The notes: generated by a model from the sequence alone, not told the origin. 64,000 nucleotides of DNA from Micromonospora sp. C95 (GCF_018070465.1 NZ_JAGPXT010000001.1:372001-436000); one strand, 5' to 3'. Positions 16,264 to 25,257 are shown, numbered from the stretch's first letter. Program-made: numbers and translations.

Positions 16264-17261
16264 TGCCCGGCATGGGTGTCACCGCTGCCGAAGAACCCGC
16301 CGTGTCGGGCCCCGAGACCACCGATCTCCACGTGCTCGTGCTCGCCGGTGGCCTGTCGTACGAACGTGACGTGTCGCTGCGCTCGGGCCGCCGGGTGCTC
16401 GACGCGCTACGCGCCATCGGGATGCAGGCCGAACTGCGCGACGCCGACGTCGCCCTGCTACCGGCCCTGGTCGCTGATCCACCCGACGCCGTGGTGATCG
16501 CCCTGCACGGCGCCACCGGCGAGGACGGGTCGCTGCGCGGAGTCCTGGACCTGTGCGGTGTGCCGTACGTCGGCTGCGACGCGCGGGCTTCCCGCCTCGC
16601 CTGGGACAAGCCGTCGGCCAAGGCCGTGCTCCGGGAGGCCGGCATCGCCACGCCCGACTGGGTCGCCCTGCCACACGACCGGTTCAGCGAACTCGGCGCG
16701 GTGGCCGTGCTGGACCGCATCGTCGACCGGTTGGGGCTACCGCTCATGGTGAAGCCGGCCCAGGGCGGTTCCGGCCTGGGCGCCGCCGTGGTCCGAGATG
16801 CGGCGTCGCTGCCGGCTGCCATGGTGGGTTGTTTCGCGTACGACTCGACGGCGCTCGTCGAACGGTACGTTCCCGGCATGGACGTGGCCGTCTCCGTCGT
16901 CGACCTCGGCGACGGAGCGCAGGCGCTACCCGCAGTGGAGATCGTGCCCCGCAACGGGGTGTACGACTACGCAGCCCGTTACACCGCGGGCCGGACGACC
17001 TGGCACACCCCGGCCCGTCTGGAACCTGCGGTCGCCGAATCGGTGGCTCAGGTCGCCCTGGCCGCCCATACCGCCCTCGGCCTGCGTGACCTCAGCCGGG
17101 TCGACCTGATCGTCGACTCGACCGGTCAGCCGCACGTACTCGAGGTCAACGTCTCGCCGGGCATGACCGAGACGTCGCTGTTGCCGCTCGCGGTCCAGGC
17201 CGCCGGCCTCGACTTCGGCGGCATGATCAGCAACCTGGTCGCCCGCGCCGCGGCCCGCTGA
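16260..17261 (+). CDS. D-alanine--D-alanine ligase-like ATP-grasp protein
   Basis: The 333-residue protein has the Ddl layout: N-terminal LAGGLSYERDVSLRSG, ATP-grasp lysine in MVKPAQGGSGLG, and the metal-binding C-terminus LEVNVSPGMTETSLLP. In genuine Ddl enzymes the first motif usually reads GGxSxEHxVS; here it is GGLSYERDVS, so the Glu shifts and the His is Arg-Asp. This makes D-Ala-D-Ala synthesis uncertain. It is translated together with the aminotransferase upstream (4-base overlap), which suggests a joint amino acid or dipeptide pathway, possibly related to the cell wall. Confidence 0.85.
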   Translation: MMPGMGVTAAEEPAVSGPETTDLHVLVLAGGLSYERDVSLRSGRRVLDALRAIGMQAELRDADVALLPALVADPPDAVVIALHGATGEDGSLRGVLDLCGVPYVGCDARASRLAWDKPSAKAVLREAGIATPDWVALPHDRFSELGAVAVLDRIVDRLGLPLMVKPAQGGSGLGAAVVRDAASLPAAMVGCFAYDSTALVERYVPGMDVAVSVVDLGDGAQALPAVEIVPRNGVYDYAARYTAGRTTWHTPARLEPAVAESVAQVALAAHTALGLRDLSRVDLIVDSTGQPHVLEVNVSPGMTETSLLPLAVQAAGLDFGGMISNLVARAAAR

Positions 17262-17492
17262 GCCCCAGCCGGCACGACACCCGCCGACCGAACTCGCGAT
17301 TCCACGGGATCACCTTTGGGCGGCGGCCCACCGACCTCAGACGGATCAGAGCGATCGGTGGGCGTGCTGCGTCCAACGGTAGACCCGGTCGGTCGCAGTG
17401 CCGTGGAGACGAGGCAGCTCCTCCGGCCGGGTGACGATGGCGGCTGTGCCGGCGTAGGCCTTGCTGACCAGCGCGGCCCGGCCCCTGCGGTC

Positions 17493-18698
17493 CTATCGCT
17501 GCCCGTCCTTGGCGCCCGGCTTACCGGACGACGCCGTCCGCTCCGCCTGAGTGTCTTCGGCCTCGACCGCCTCCACCGCTTCCCCCCGGTGTGCGCTGCT
17601 GGCGTCTGCGGTGGTTTCGGCGCCCGGGGTGGTCGCGGACTGTGCTGCGTTGTCGGCGTTCTCACTCTTCAATGCTGGGCCTGCCGCCTCGGAAGCCGGC
17701 TGCGTCGTTCGCTCGGGCCCTGCCGCCTCGGCCGCATCCGCTTTCGTCTCTCGCTGCGGTGCCGCGTCGATCGGCTCATCCGGCACCGAGCCGCTCTCCT
17801 GGACCGGAATCGGTGCGTCCGGCGGCTCCGAGCTGACACCAACTCCCGGAGCGTCAGGCGGCTCAGCCGTCTCGCCGATGGCGTCCAGCAGCGACCCCCC
17901 TTCTGCCGGCTTCGTCTCGGTGGGCGAGGCCGACTGCGCCGCCAGACTGGACGGTGCCTGCCATTGAATGCGCGGCGGTTCGGCGAGTGGCCGCCCACCG
18001 AACTCGGCCAGCCAGGCCGCAACGAGCGCGAGGTTCTCCCGCCACTGCTCCTCGGATATCGGCGGCAGGATCGAGTCCCAGAGCGAGAGGAAGGTGCCCC
18101 GAAGCTGGAGCCGACCGTACGGCCGGGCAAGGAACCACATGTGGAGATGGGCGGACCCGTCGCCCCACCGGTTGACGTGTACGCGGGCCACGCCGTCCAG
18201 CGACCGGATGGCCCGTTCGAGTCGTACCGTCATCACGCCCAACTCGGCGGCGAGCAGGTTCGGTAGGTCACCGAGGTCGAGGTGCGACCGAGACTCCAGG
18301 ATGAGGACCATGGGTAGCCCGGTCGGTCGGTCCATGGCCCGCACGCGCCATCGTTCACCGACCCAGATGTAGGCGTCGTCGGGTGCCTGACAGGCAGTGC
18401 ATTCTCGGTGAGCCTCACCCTTGCGAGGTGGCTCGACAGAGACCGGATCGGCGAGTGGCTTGACCCGGAGGTCGCCCTCGAACGGGAAGGACGGCCACTG
18501 GGTGAAGTCCGGGACTGAGGGAGGGGTGTCGTGCACGACGCTGACCCTAACGGAGTCTGGGACCACTGTCCCTACCCGAATCGGGTTCGACTCCTCGGCG
18601 GGCTCGAACGGCGGGGACCAGATCGCCGGATAGTTCTCCCCAGAGTTATCCACAGGCTGCCGGGTTGCCGCATCGCTACCGCTGTCCCGGTACGACAA
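17493..18698 (-). CDS. HIT-like domain protein with disordered C-terminus
   Basis: The 401-residue protein has a HIT-like core in the middle: ECTACQAPDD, then WRVRAMDRPTGLPMVLILESRSHLDL seen as the WxV...P...L...H pattern, and a histidine cluster HVNRWGDGSAHLHMWF near residue 175. HIT proteins are nucleotide hydrolases or transferases, usually with HxHxH; here the cluster is HLH followed by MW, so activity is uncertain. The last roughly 150 residues are rich in Ala, Glu, Ser and Thr and look disordered. The N-terminal 60 residues are also low in structure. It faces the parS-rich region, and its promoter lies beside DnaA boxes. Confidence 0.75.
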   Translation of the reverse strand: MSYRDSGSDAATRQPVDNSGENYPAIWSPPFEPAEESNPIRVGTVVPDSVRVSVVHDTPPSVPDFTQWPSFPFEGDLRVKPLADPVSVEPPRKGEAHRECTACQAPDDAYIWVGERWRVRAMDRPTGLPMVLILESRSHLDLGDLPNLLAAELGVMTVRLERAIRSLDGVARVHVNRWGDGSAHLHMWFLARPYGRLQLRGTFLSLWDSILPPISEEQWRENLALVAAWLAEFGGRPLAEPPRIQWQAPSSLAAQSASPTETKPAEGGSLLDAIGETAEPPDAPGVGVSSEPPDAPIPVQESGSVPDEPIDAAPQRETKADAAEAAGPERTTQPASEAAGPALKSENADNAAQSATTPGAETTADASSAHRGEAVEAVEAEDTQAERTASSGKPGAKDGQR

Positions 18699-18759
18699 GG
18701 GGTTTCGGGCTACGTTTCACGTGAAACAGCTTGAGCCTGTGGACAACCGGTGTGGATAA
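18646..18759. promoter_or_regulatory. Three DnaA boxes flanking a parS site
   Basis: TTATCCACA lies at 18646-18654, TGTGGACAA at 18738-18746 and TGTGGATAA at 18751-18759. A perfect parS (18714-18727) sits between the first and second. The first box lies in the start region of the HIT-like gene, so DnaA could affect its expression. Confidence 0.65.
18714..18727. other. parS site 1
   Basis: GTTTCACGTGAAAC, the perfect 14-bp core of the ParB-binding site, flanked by C and A. It lies just upstream of the HIT-like gene and between DnaA boxes. Confidence 0.95.
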
Positions 18760-18847
18760 CTCAGCAGCCGAGCGCTACCGGGGTAGTCGGCTGTCACCCT
18801 GTCGTACGCTCGGTCGGGCGGCGGCCCACTCACCCGGGCCGATCGTC

Positions 18848-18861
18848 GTTTCACGTGAAAC
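18848..18861. other. parS site 2
   Basis: Perfect GTTTCACGTGAAAC core in the noncoding region, 134 bases from parS site 1. Confidence 0.95.
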
Positions 18862-19417
18862 GACGGCTCGCCCGACGGTCGAGTGCCCCGGCCCGCCGGG
18901 CGTCTCGACCGGGTCGACCTGGCGGCGGCGCCTGGCGCGGCATCCCGTTCACGACCGGCCGGTCCGGCGGCCCGGATCGCCCACCTCCTGATCTCGCCGA
19001 CACGAAGTAGCCCCACAGCGGGCGCCCGCCCGCAAGCCCGCCCACGGCCTGGCCGAGCCACCTCCTCGGTAGACGAGCGGTGTGGCGATCGACGCCCCCG
19101 ACCGTCAGTCGTGCCGGCCGGTGTGGTCACCCGACCGGATCCCGCGTGGCGCGGGACGACACTCCTCGCACCCCGGGTGATGGCCGCCAGACACCGATGA
19201 GCAGAGCGTGGACGGACTGCCGCCTAGGGCAGTGCCAGACGGCGGGTGGATCTCAGCGATGGTCGAACCGTGCGCTGCTGCCAGTCGGGTTGATCGGTCG
19301 CGGAACAGCGGCATGTGCGTGCGTGCTGTCTTCGCCGGCACGGAGCGCCACCCGGCAAGCGTCTGCCACCGGCCAGCCGAACTCAAGGGCAGGATTCCGG
19401 CGACTCCAACGCCATCG

Positions 19418-19433
19418 TGTTTCACGTGAAACA
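19418..19433. other. parS site 3, full 16-bp consensus
   Basis: TGTTTCACGTGAAACA matches the bacterial parS consensus over all 16 bases. It is the best match of the five perfect cores and lies about 270 bases past the end of parB. Confidence 0.97.
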
Positions 19434-19651
19434 TGGCCCGGCCTCCCCTGCCGGAGTTTCCGTTGGGTCTGCCCGTCTGAGGAACGCCCTCCCGAGCCGT
19501 TGCCCTAGTGGCCACTCGCGCCCGACTGCCGGTCACGGATTGCGGTATGTCGTGCCGTAGCTTCGGCCCAAGGGCCCGACATGCCGTAAGTCGATGCCTA
19601 CCGGTGCCGGACGCTGCCGACGGCTCATGGGCATCGGACCGGCACTGAGAC

Positions 19652-19693
19652 GACCAGGCCGCCTCGTCGCGTACACGATGAGGCGGCCTGGTC
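19652..19693 (-). terminator. Hairpin at the end of parAB
   Basis: GACCAGGCCGCCTC (19652-19665) pairs perfectly with GAGGCGGCCTGGTC (19680-19693) around a 14-base loop, just beyond the parB stop codon at 19705. It is a probable terminator of the leftward parA-parB transcript, without a T-tract. Confidence 0.8.
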
Positions 19694-19704
19694 GGTCCCG
19701 TGGA

Positions 19705-20715
19705 TCAGTCTTCCGGGTCTTCGCGCTCCACTCCGATGATGCCGACGATCCGCTCCAGGTCGTCGACGGTCGCGAACTCGATCGTGATCTTGCCCTTGCT
19801 CCGCCCGATGTCCACCTTCACCCGGGTGTCGAACCGGTCGGAAAGGCGGTCGGCGAGATCGGTGAGCGCCGGCGCATGTGGCTTCGGGCGACGCTTCGCC
19901 GATTCCTTCTTGCCCGGTCCGTCGTTGAGGGCGAGCGCGACGATTTCCTCTGTCGCTCGGACCGACAGGCCCTCGGCGACGATCCGCAGCGCCAGCTGTT
20001 CCTGGGTCTCCGGATCCTCCAGGCTCAGCAGCGCCCGGGCGTGCCCGGCGGACAGGACACCTGCCGCGACACGTCGCTGTACCGGCGCCGGCAGGTTCAT
20101 CAGCCGGATGGTGTTCGAGATCTGCGGCCGGCTGCGACCGATGCGCCGCGCGAGTTCCTCGTGGGTGGCCCCGAACTCCTCCAACAGCTGCTGGTAGGCG
20201 GCCGCCTCCTCCAGTGGGTTGAGGTTCGCGCGGTGGATGTTCTCCAGCAGCGCGTCCCGCAGCATCGCGTCGTCCCGGGTGTCACGCACGATCGCCGGGA
20301 TGTTGTCCCGGCCGACCGCCTGGGCGGCTCGCCACCGGCGCTCGCCCATGACGAGCTCGAACTTCTCGCCGTCGAGTTGCCGCACCACGATCGGCTGGAG
20401 AAAGCCGACCTCCTGGATGGAGGTCTTCAACTCCTCCAGGGCCTCCTCGTCGAAGACCTGGCGAGGCTGCTTCGGGTTGGGCACGATCGAGTCGACCGGG
20501 ATCTCCGCGAAGCGCGCACCGGGCACCGGGCTCAGCATCTCGTCCGGCTCGATGGTGGGGGACGGAACCGGCAGCGGGGCCGGTGTCACCACGGCCGTCG
20601 ACCCGCTCACTCCCGCCGTCGACGCGCCGACGGCAGCGCCAGCGTCCGGCGCCGGCCCGGTCGGGATGAGCGCCCCCAGGCCCCGCCCCAGGCCGCCCCG
20701 TGGACGGTTCTTCAT
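19705..20715 (-). CDS. parB: Chromosome partitioning protein ParB
   Basis: Binds parS and spreads as a CTP-dependent clamp to organise the origin. The 336-residue protein starts with [15 protein letters not shown], the ParA-contacting basic tail. It has the CTP-binding boxes [10 protein letters not shown] and [14 protein letters not shown], and a central helix-turn-helix ([15 protein letters not shown]). The C-terminal dimerisation domain ends in [11 protein letters not shown]. It lies 27 bases downstream of parA in the same operon. The region between residues 15 and 65 is a low-complexity Ala/Gly/Pro linker. Confidence 0.98.
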   Translation of the reverse strand: MKNRPRGGLGRGLGALIPTGPAPDAGAAVGASTAGVSGSTAVVTPAPLPVPSPTIEPDEMLSPVPGARFAEIPVDSIVPNPKQPRQVFDEEALEELKTSIQEVGFLQPIVVRQLDGEKFELVMGERRWRAAQAVGRDNIPAIVRDTRDDAMLRDALLENIHRANLNPLEEAAAYQQLLEEFGATHEELARRIGRSRPQISNTIRLMNLPAPVQRRVAAGVLSAGHARALLSLEDPETQEQLALRIVAEGLSVRATEEIVALALNDGPGKKESAKRRPKPHAPALTDLADRLSDRFDTRVKVDIGRSKGKITIEFATVDDLERIVGIIGVEREDPED

Positions 20716-20742
20716 GCCACGCCTCCCAGCGCCTCGTACGCA

Positions 20743-22035
20743 CTACGCATTCCGGCTCACCGGCTCCTTGACGCCCCGCTCGGCAATCTCCTGCGCGGCC
20801 TCGAAGTAGCTCGTCGCGCCCCGCGATCCGGGATCGTAGGTCATCACCGACTGGCCGTAGCTGGGTGCCTCGGAGACCCGCACGTTACGCGGGATCACCG
20901 CCTGGAGCACCTTGTCCCCGAAGTGGTTGCGGACGTCCTGCTCGACCGCGTCGGCGAGCCGGGTACGGCGGTCGTACATGGTGAGCAGGATCGTGGAGAC
21001 CTCAAGCCGCGGGTTGAGGTGCTGACGAACCAGGTTGATGTTGTTGATGAGTTGGTTGAGCCCTTCGAGCGCGTAGTACTCACACTGAATAGGTATGAGT
21101 ACCTCCTGCGCGGCCACCAACGCGTTGACGGTCAACAGGCCGAGCGAGGGCGGGCAGTCGATGAACACGTAGTCGAAGTGCCCCGGATAGGCGCTGATGG
21201 CGCGGTCCAACCGCGACTCGCGGGCCACCACGGACACCAGCTCGATCTCGGCACCGGCTAGATCGATGGTGGCCGGTACACACCAGAGGTTGGGGATGCC
21301 CTCCACCGCCTGGGTCACGTCCTCCAGCGGCACACTGTTGATCAGGCAGTCATAGACGTCGGGCACGCCGGTGTGGTGTGGCACGTTGAGCCCGGTCGAG
21401 GCGTTGCCCTGCGGGTCGAGGTCGACCACGAGCACCCGGTTGCCGTGCAGGGCAAGCGCCACCGCCAGGTTGACCGTGGTCGTGGTCTTGCCCACGCCGC
21501 CCTTCTGGTTGGCGACGCACATGACCCGGGTCCGGTCGGGCCGAGGCATGGTCACCTCGCCACTGGGATTCAGGATCTGCACGGCGCGCATCGCCTCCAT
21601 AGCCAAGGGTGGGTCATCCTCTTCGCGCGTCGGGGTTTCACGTGAAACGTACGCGGTCTCGGTCGCGGCTGACGCGTAGGAACCGTCCGCAGGTGCGGGC
21701 GTGTCGGAAGCCGGTCGAGAATCCGGCGCCATCGGAGACGTCGGGGGGTGCACTGCCGCCGCCTCGAAGCGATCGGAGGCGGAGGCGTTCCGACGGATGG
21801 GGATCACCCGCGCGTCGGGCGACGCGTTGACCGGGCGACCACTCGCGTCCGCACCGTCGCGTCCCTCGCCGGTCCCCGACCACGGAACACCCGATGTCGG
21901 CGCGTTCCGACCGGGCTCCGGTGGGCTCTGCGGCACCTCGGAGGGCCGCCAGTTCGGATATTCGGTTTCACGTGAAACAGGGTCACCAGCTGACCCGTTC
22001 GCGCGCGGATCGTCGTACCTGCCGTCGTCATGCAC
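20743..22035 (-). CDS. parA: Chromosome partitioning ATPase ParA (Soj) with long N-terminal extension
   Basis: ATPase that moves ParB-parS complexes. The deviant Walker A motif NQKGGVGKTTTTVNLA begins near residue 177, followed by VVDLDPQGNAS and the Walker B DYVFIDCPPSLG. The catalytic core of about 260 residues follows an extension of about 165 residues that is Pro/Ser/Asp-rich. The extension contains the peptide VSRET twice, because two parS sites lie in frame (21965-21978 and 21635-21648). A shorter start at ATG 21547 (MPRPDRTRVM) would give only the core. The GTG at 22035 is assumed; Streptomyces ParA also has an N-terminal extension. Confidence 0.93.
   Translation of the reverse strand: MHDDGRYDDPRANGSAGDPVSRETEYPNWRPSEVPQSPPEPGRNAPTSGVPWSGTGEGRDGADASGRPVNASPDARVIPIRRNASASDRFEAAAVHPPTSPMAPDSRPASDTPAPADGSYASAATETAYVSRETPTREEDDPPLAMEAMRAVQILNPSGEVTMPRPDRTRVMCVANQKGGVGKTTTTVNLAVALALHGNRVLVVDLDPQGNASTGLNVPHHTGVPDVYDCLINSVPLEDVTQAVEGIPNLWCVPATIDLAGAEIELVSVVARESRLDRAISAYPGHFDYVFIDCPPSLGLLTVNALVAAQEVLIPIQCEYYALEGLNQLINNINLVRQHLNPRLEVSTILLTMYDRRTRLADAVEQDVRNHFGDKVLQAVIPRNVRVSEAPSYGQSVMTYDPGSRGATSYFEAAQEIAERGVKEPVSRNA
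21635..21648. other. parS site 4, inside parA
   Basis: Perfect GTTTCACGTGAAAC lying in the reading frame of parA, where it encodes VSRET shortly before the ATPase core. Confidence 0.95.
21965..21978. other. parS site 5, inside parA
   Basis: Perfect GTTTCACGTGAAAC near the 5' end of the parA frame, again read as VSRET. It is followed by A, as in the consensus. Confidence 0.95.
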
Positions 22036-22383
22036 CTGTCATCCCTGCCCGCTTCGGATGGTCGGTCCGCACCCGTCAACCGGGCCACTCGCGTGCTCTC
22101 CGCAGAGGTACCGCCCGGTGGGAGCGGTCGGGCCCCGGAGGGAGATCCATCGCCGCCCGCTCCACACTATCGACGCGCGGCCAGCCTACGGCGCACGGGC
22201 GCGGCCGGTCCACGTCGGGTTCGTAACGCGCCGGTCGCGCGACGCCCGGCGAATCGGCCATGACCGCCTCGAAACACCGACTCGAATCGAGGTAGACGGC
22301 ATAGGGACGCAGGTCAGCCGCACGAACGACGAGCCGAAGCCGCCGGGAAGCCGCAGCACCGAAAGGCCCGGCCCCGACCCGGC
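22036..22383. other. Leader region of parAB
   Basis: About 350 bases between the rsmG stop and the presumed parA start contain no gene I can support. On the minus strand TAGTGT (22164-22169) could be a -10 box, without a good -35 box. No hairpin terminator for rsmG was found, so parAB may partly be read from rsmG transcription. Confidence 0.4.
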
Positions 22384-23172
22384 TCACCGTCGACGTGAAC
22401 GCGACTTCCTCGACAGGGTCCGGGGTGCCTGACCGACGGACCGCTCCCGAATTATCTCGACCACGGTGGTCGGCGGGTCCACGACGCCCTCACCACACCG
22501 GTGCAACACAGGTCGACCACCACCGAGACGATGCACCGCTTCGGCATGTTCAGCGATCTCCTCCGCCGCCGAGGCGCCCTTCAGGGCGAGCAGTCGACCA
22601 CCGACCCCGGTCAGCGGCAGGCACCAGCCTGCCAGCCGGTCCAGCGGCGCCACCGCCCGAGCGGTGACCACCTCGCCCGGCACGGCATCCGATCCCCCGA
22701 CCGCCTCCTCCGCCCGGCCGCGAAACACCCGCACCGAGTCGGTCAGACCGAGCGCCTCCACCGCCTCCTCCAGGAAGACGGTACGGCGGGCCAACGGCTC
22801 GATCAGCGTCACTGCCAGGTCGGGTCGGGCGATGGCGAGCACCAGACCGGGCAGCCCGGCACCCGATCCCACGTCCAGCACTGTGGCGCGCGGTGGGATC
22901 AGCTCGGCCACCGCCGCGCAGTTAAGCAGGTGGCGGTCCCAGATCCGGGGTGCCTCGCGGGGGCCGATCAGCCCTCGTACCACACCCTCGGTCGCGAGCA
23001 GTTCGGCGTAGGCGGCCGCGGCGTCGAGGCGTACGCCGAAGAGCCGGCGAGCCGCTTCGGCCAGTTCGGGCGGCAACATGGCGGTGGTGGGCTGGGGCGG
23101 GACAGCCGGCGGCCCGGGCGGCGTACCACCCGGGCCGGACGCGGCACTGCCGCTGGCGTTCTCTCGAGTCAC
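22384..23172 (-). CDS. rsmG: 16S rRNA (guanine527-N7)-methyltransferase RsmG (GidB)
   Basis: Methylates G527 of 16S rRNA using S-adenosylmethionine. The 262-residue protein has the SAM-binding motif [17 protein letters not shown], the acidic [14 protein letters not shown] helix and the family motif [10 protein letters not shown]. An N-terminal extension of about 35 residues rich in Gly and Pro and a basic C-terminal tail are extra. It is in the usual place between jag and parA. Loss of this gene gives low-level streptomycin resistance in other bacteria. The start at 23172 is the longest option; starts near [11 protein letters not shown] are possible. Confidence 0.96.
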   Translation of the reverse strand: MTRENASGSAASGPGGTPPGPPAVPPQPTTAMLPPELAEAARRLFGVRLDAAAAYAELLATEGVVRGLIGPREAPRIWDRHLLNCAAVAELIPPRATVLDVGSGAGLPGLVLAIARPDLAVTLIEPLARRTVFLEEAVEALGLTDSVRVFRGRAEEAVGGSDAVPGEVVTARAVAPLDRLAGWCLPLTGVGGRLLALKGASAAEEIAEHAEAVHRLGGGRPVLHRCGEGVVDPPTTVVEIIRERSVGQAPRTLSRKSRSRRR

Positions 23173-23175
23173 CCG

Positions 23176-23763
23176 TCAGTCCGCAGGACGCACGACGATG
23201 CGCCGGCTGGGCTCGACGCCCTCGGACTCGCTCTCCACCCCGTCGATCGCGTTGACCACGTCGTGGACGCACTTCCGCTCGAAGGCCGACATCGGCTCCA
23301 GCCGCACCGGCTCGCCATGCTCCTTGACCTTCTCGACGGCGTTGCGGGCGACCGCCGCCAGTTCCTTCCGCCGGTTGGCCCGGTACCCGCCCACATCGAG
23401 CAGCAGGCGGCTGGGTGAACCGGTCTGCCGGAACACGGCGAGCCGAGCCAGCTCCTGAAGTGCCTCGAGAGTGGCACCGCGCTGGCCGACGAGGTTCTGC
23501 AGGCGTCCACCGACGACCTCGACCACTGGGCGGCCGCCCGACACCAGTTCGTCGATGTCGCCGTCGTAGTCGAGGATGTCGAGCAGCCCCTCCACGTAAT
23601 CGGCCGCGATCTCGCTCTGCCGGAACAGGTCACCCTCGCCGGCGGCCTTGCTCGGTGCCGCTTCGGCGTCGGTCTCCGCCGGCTCGCCCCCGACCGGAGC
23701 CGCCGCGGTCGGCTCCTCGTCGTCCAGGGGCTGGTCGGCGCGGGGGATGCTGGTGTCGGTCAC
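23176..23763 (-). CDS. jag: Jag/KhpB (EloR) RNA-binding protein
   Basis: KH-R3H RNA-binding protein associated with cell elongation and membrane protein insertion. The 195-residue product has an acidic N-tail, a KH-like core (VVEVVGGRLQNLVGQRGATLEAL, seen as GGRLQNLVGQRG) and a C-terminal R3H domain (MSAFERKCVHDVVN). GTG 23763 is chosen because GGAG is about 9 bases upstream and the family N-terminus MTDTS fits; a longer frame extends upstream without support. rsmG begins 3 bases after the stop, so both are in one operon. Confidence 0.95.
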   Translation of the reverse strand: MTDTSIPRADQPLDDEEPTAAAPVGGEPAETDAEAAPSKAAGEGDLFRQSEIAADYVEGLLDILDYDGDIDELVSGGRPVVEVVGGRLQNLVGQRGATLEALQELARLAVFRQTGSPSRLLLDVGGYRANRRKELAAVARNAVEKVKEHGEPVRLEPMSAFERKCVHDVVNAIDGVESESEGVEPSRRIVVRPAD

Positions 23764-23939
23764 GGTGTCATCTCCGTACTCGCTCGGCCGGACCTCAGGT
23801 CCGCTGGTTTCCCGCGGCCGGCGGGACGTCGCCGGTGCCCACGGGCACGTCTGTAGGGGCAGTCTCGCCCGTTCGCCACCACGCGCGTGGCGCTTCGCGC
23901 TCCGGCGCCGGCCACTCGGCGGCCGCACGGCGCGCGGAC

Positions 23940-23969
23940 GGGCCGCCGCCGGTCTCCCGGCGGCGGCCC
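23940..23969 (-). terminator. Hairpin between yidC and jag
   Basis: GGGCCGCCGCCGG (23940-23952) pairs with CCGGCGGCGGCCC (23957-23969) around a TCTC loop. It lies 8 bases past the yidC stop. It may attenuate or end the rpmH-yidC transcript before jag. No T-tract follows on the minus strand. Confidence 0.6.
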
Positions 23970-23976
23970 GGACGAT

Positions 23977-24966
23977 TCAGCCCTGCCGCTTGGCGGGGCG
24001 GCCCTTCTTCGGGTTGACCGGCTTGGCGCCCGGCTTCGGGCCGGCGATCTTCGGCGCGGCCGGCGGCGGCGGTACGGCGGCCGGCTTGCTCCGGCCGAAC
24101 AGCCCGCCGGTCTTCGCCGGCTGCGCTCCGTTACGCGCCGAGGTGCCCGGCTTGCCGCTGGTCGCGGTCACCGGTGGCGGGAACTTGCGCAGCACCCACT
24201 GCTGCTGGCCGAGGGTGAACAGGTTGTTGGTCACCCAGTAGATGATCACACCGATCGGGAAGATGGCCCCGGAGACCAGCAGGGACAGCGGGATGCCGTA
24301 GAGCATCAAGCGCTGGATCATGCGCTGCTGCGGGTCCTCGGCCCAGCCCGTCTTGAGGATCATCTGGCGGCTGGTCAGGTAGGTGGTGCCCATCATCACC
24401 AGCACCAGGACACCGGCCATGACCTTCACGACCGTCCCGTTGGCACCGAGCTGCGCCAGTTCCGCCGCAGTCGAGCCGAACTTGCTGGCGATCGGGGCGG
24501 TGAACAGGGTCGCGTCCGAGGCACTGTTGAACTGGTCGATGGTCCAGCCGTAGATGTCCTTGTTGTTCTTCGCCGGGTCCGGGTTCAGGCGGCGCAGCAC
24601 GTGGAAGAGGCCGAGGAAGACCGGGATCTGGAGGAACATCGGAAGGCAGCCCATGAGCGGGTTGGCCTTTTCCTTCCGGTAGAGCTCCATCATCTCCTTC
24701 TGGAGCGTCTCCCGGTCACCCTTGTGCTTCTCCTGCAGGGCCTTCACCTGCGGCTGGAGCGCCTGCATCGCCCGCTGCGACTTGATCTGCTTGACGAAGA
24801 CCGGGAACAGGATGACCCGGACCGTGACCACCAGGAAGATGATGGCGAGAATCCACGCCCAGTTGGTGCCGAGGACCGCGCTGTCCGGAATGCCGATGGC
24901 GTCCCAGGCCGAGTGCCAGGCCAGCAGGATCCACGAGATCGCGTAGTAGATCCAGTCGAGACTCAA
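23977..24966 (-). CDS. yidC: Membrane protein insertase YidC/OxaA
   Basis: Inserts membrane proteins with or without SecYEG. The 329-residue protein has five hydrophobic segments, beginning WIYYAISWILLAWH, and the conserved hydrophilic hairpin with MMELYRKEKANPLMGCLP and the following FLQIPVFLGLFHVLR. The C-terminus is a basic Pro/Ala/Lys-rich tail, which in other species can contact ribosomes. The start appears to be TTG (24964-24966) with GGAG 8 bases upstream; no ATG or GTG fits as well. It lies 3 bases after yidD. Confidence 0.96.
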   Translation of the reverse strand: MSLDWIYYAISWILLAWHSAWDAIGIPDSAVLGTNWAWILAIIFLVVTVRVILFPVFVKQIKSQRAMQALQPQVKALQEKHKGDRETLQKEMMELYRKEKANPLMGCLPMFLQIPVFLGLFHVLRRLNPDPAKNNKDIYGWTIDQFNSASDATLFTAPIASKFGSTAAELAQLGANGTVVKVMAGVLVLVMMGTTYLTSRQMILKTGWAEDPQQRMIQRLMLYGIPLSLLVSGAIFPIGVIIYWVTNNLFTLGQQQWVLRKFPPPVTATSGKPGTSARNGAQPAKTGGLFGRSKPAAVPPPPAAPKIAGPKPGAKPVNPKKGRPAKRQG

Positions 24967-24969
24967 TTC

Positions 24970-25257
24970 TCAGGCTCCAGTCACGTCGGCAGGTCGACGG
25001 CCGCCCGGCTCCGGAACCGGGTCGTATCCGCCAGGATGGAATGGGTGACAGCGCGACAGCCGCCGGACCGTCAGGCCGGCTCCCCGGAGCGCACCGTGCC
25101 GGGCCACGGCCTCCAGGGCGTAGGCGCTGCACGACGGGTAGAACCGACAGCGGGCCGGCAACGCCGGGCTTACCCACCGACGGTACGCGATGATGGGCAG
25201 GGTCAGCACCCGGGCACCTGGCGTAGCCGGGCCGGACGGCCGCTGCTCGGCACTCAT
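24970..25257 (-). CDS. yidD: Membrane protein insertion efficiency factor YidD
   Basis: Small protein of 95 residues with the family core [20 protein letters not shown], shown here as [16 protein letters not shown], followed by [28 protein letters not shown], of which [12 protein letters not shown] is the hallmark. The three conserved Cys are present. The start overlaps the rnpA stop by 4 bases. It assists YidC-dependent insertion. Confidence 0.97.
   Translation of the reverse strand: MSAEQRPSGPATPGARVLTLPIIAYRRWVSPALPARCRFYPSCSAYALEAVARHGALRGAGLTVRRLSRCHPFHPGGYDPVPEPGGRRPADVTGA

Larger units (their letters stand above)
18699..19704. other. Centromere-like noncoding region with three parS sites
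   Basis: About 1 kb between the HIT-like gene and parB has no convincing gene; open frames here lack start signals and known motifs. It carries three perfect parS sites (18714, 18848, 19419), two DnaA boxes (18738, 18751) and the parB terminator at its right end. It is probably kept free of genes as a ParB loading zone. Confidence 0.7.

Noticed and set aside
19080..19508. A 142-codon open frame in the parS region
   Set aside because: It has no ribosome-binding site, no known motif and reads through a parS site. It is better explained as noncoding centromere DNA.
23764..23928. An upstream extension of jag
   Set aside because: The extra 55 residues are low in complexity. GTG 23763 has a ribosome-binding site and the usual MTDTS-like N-terminus.
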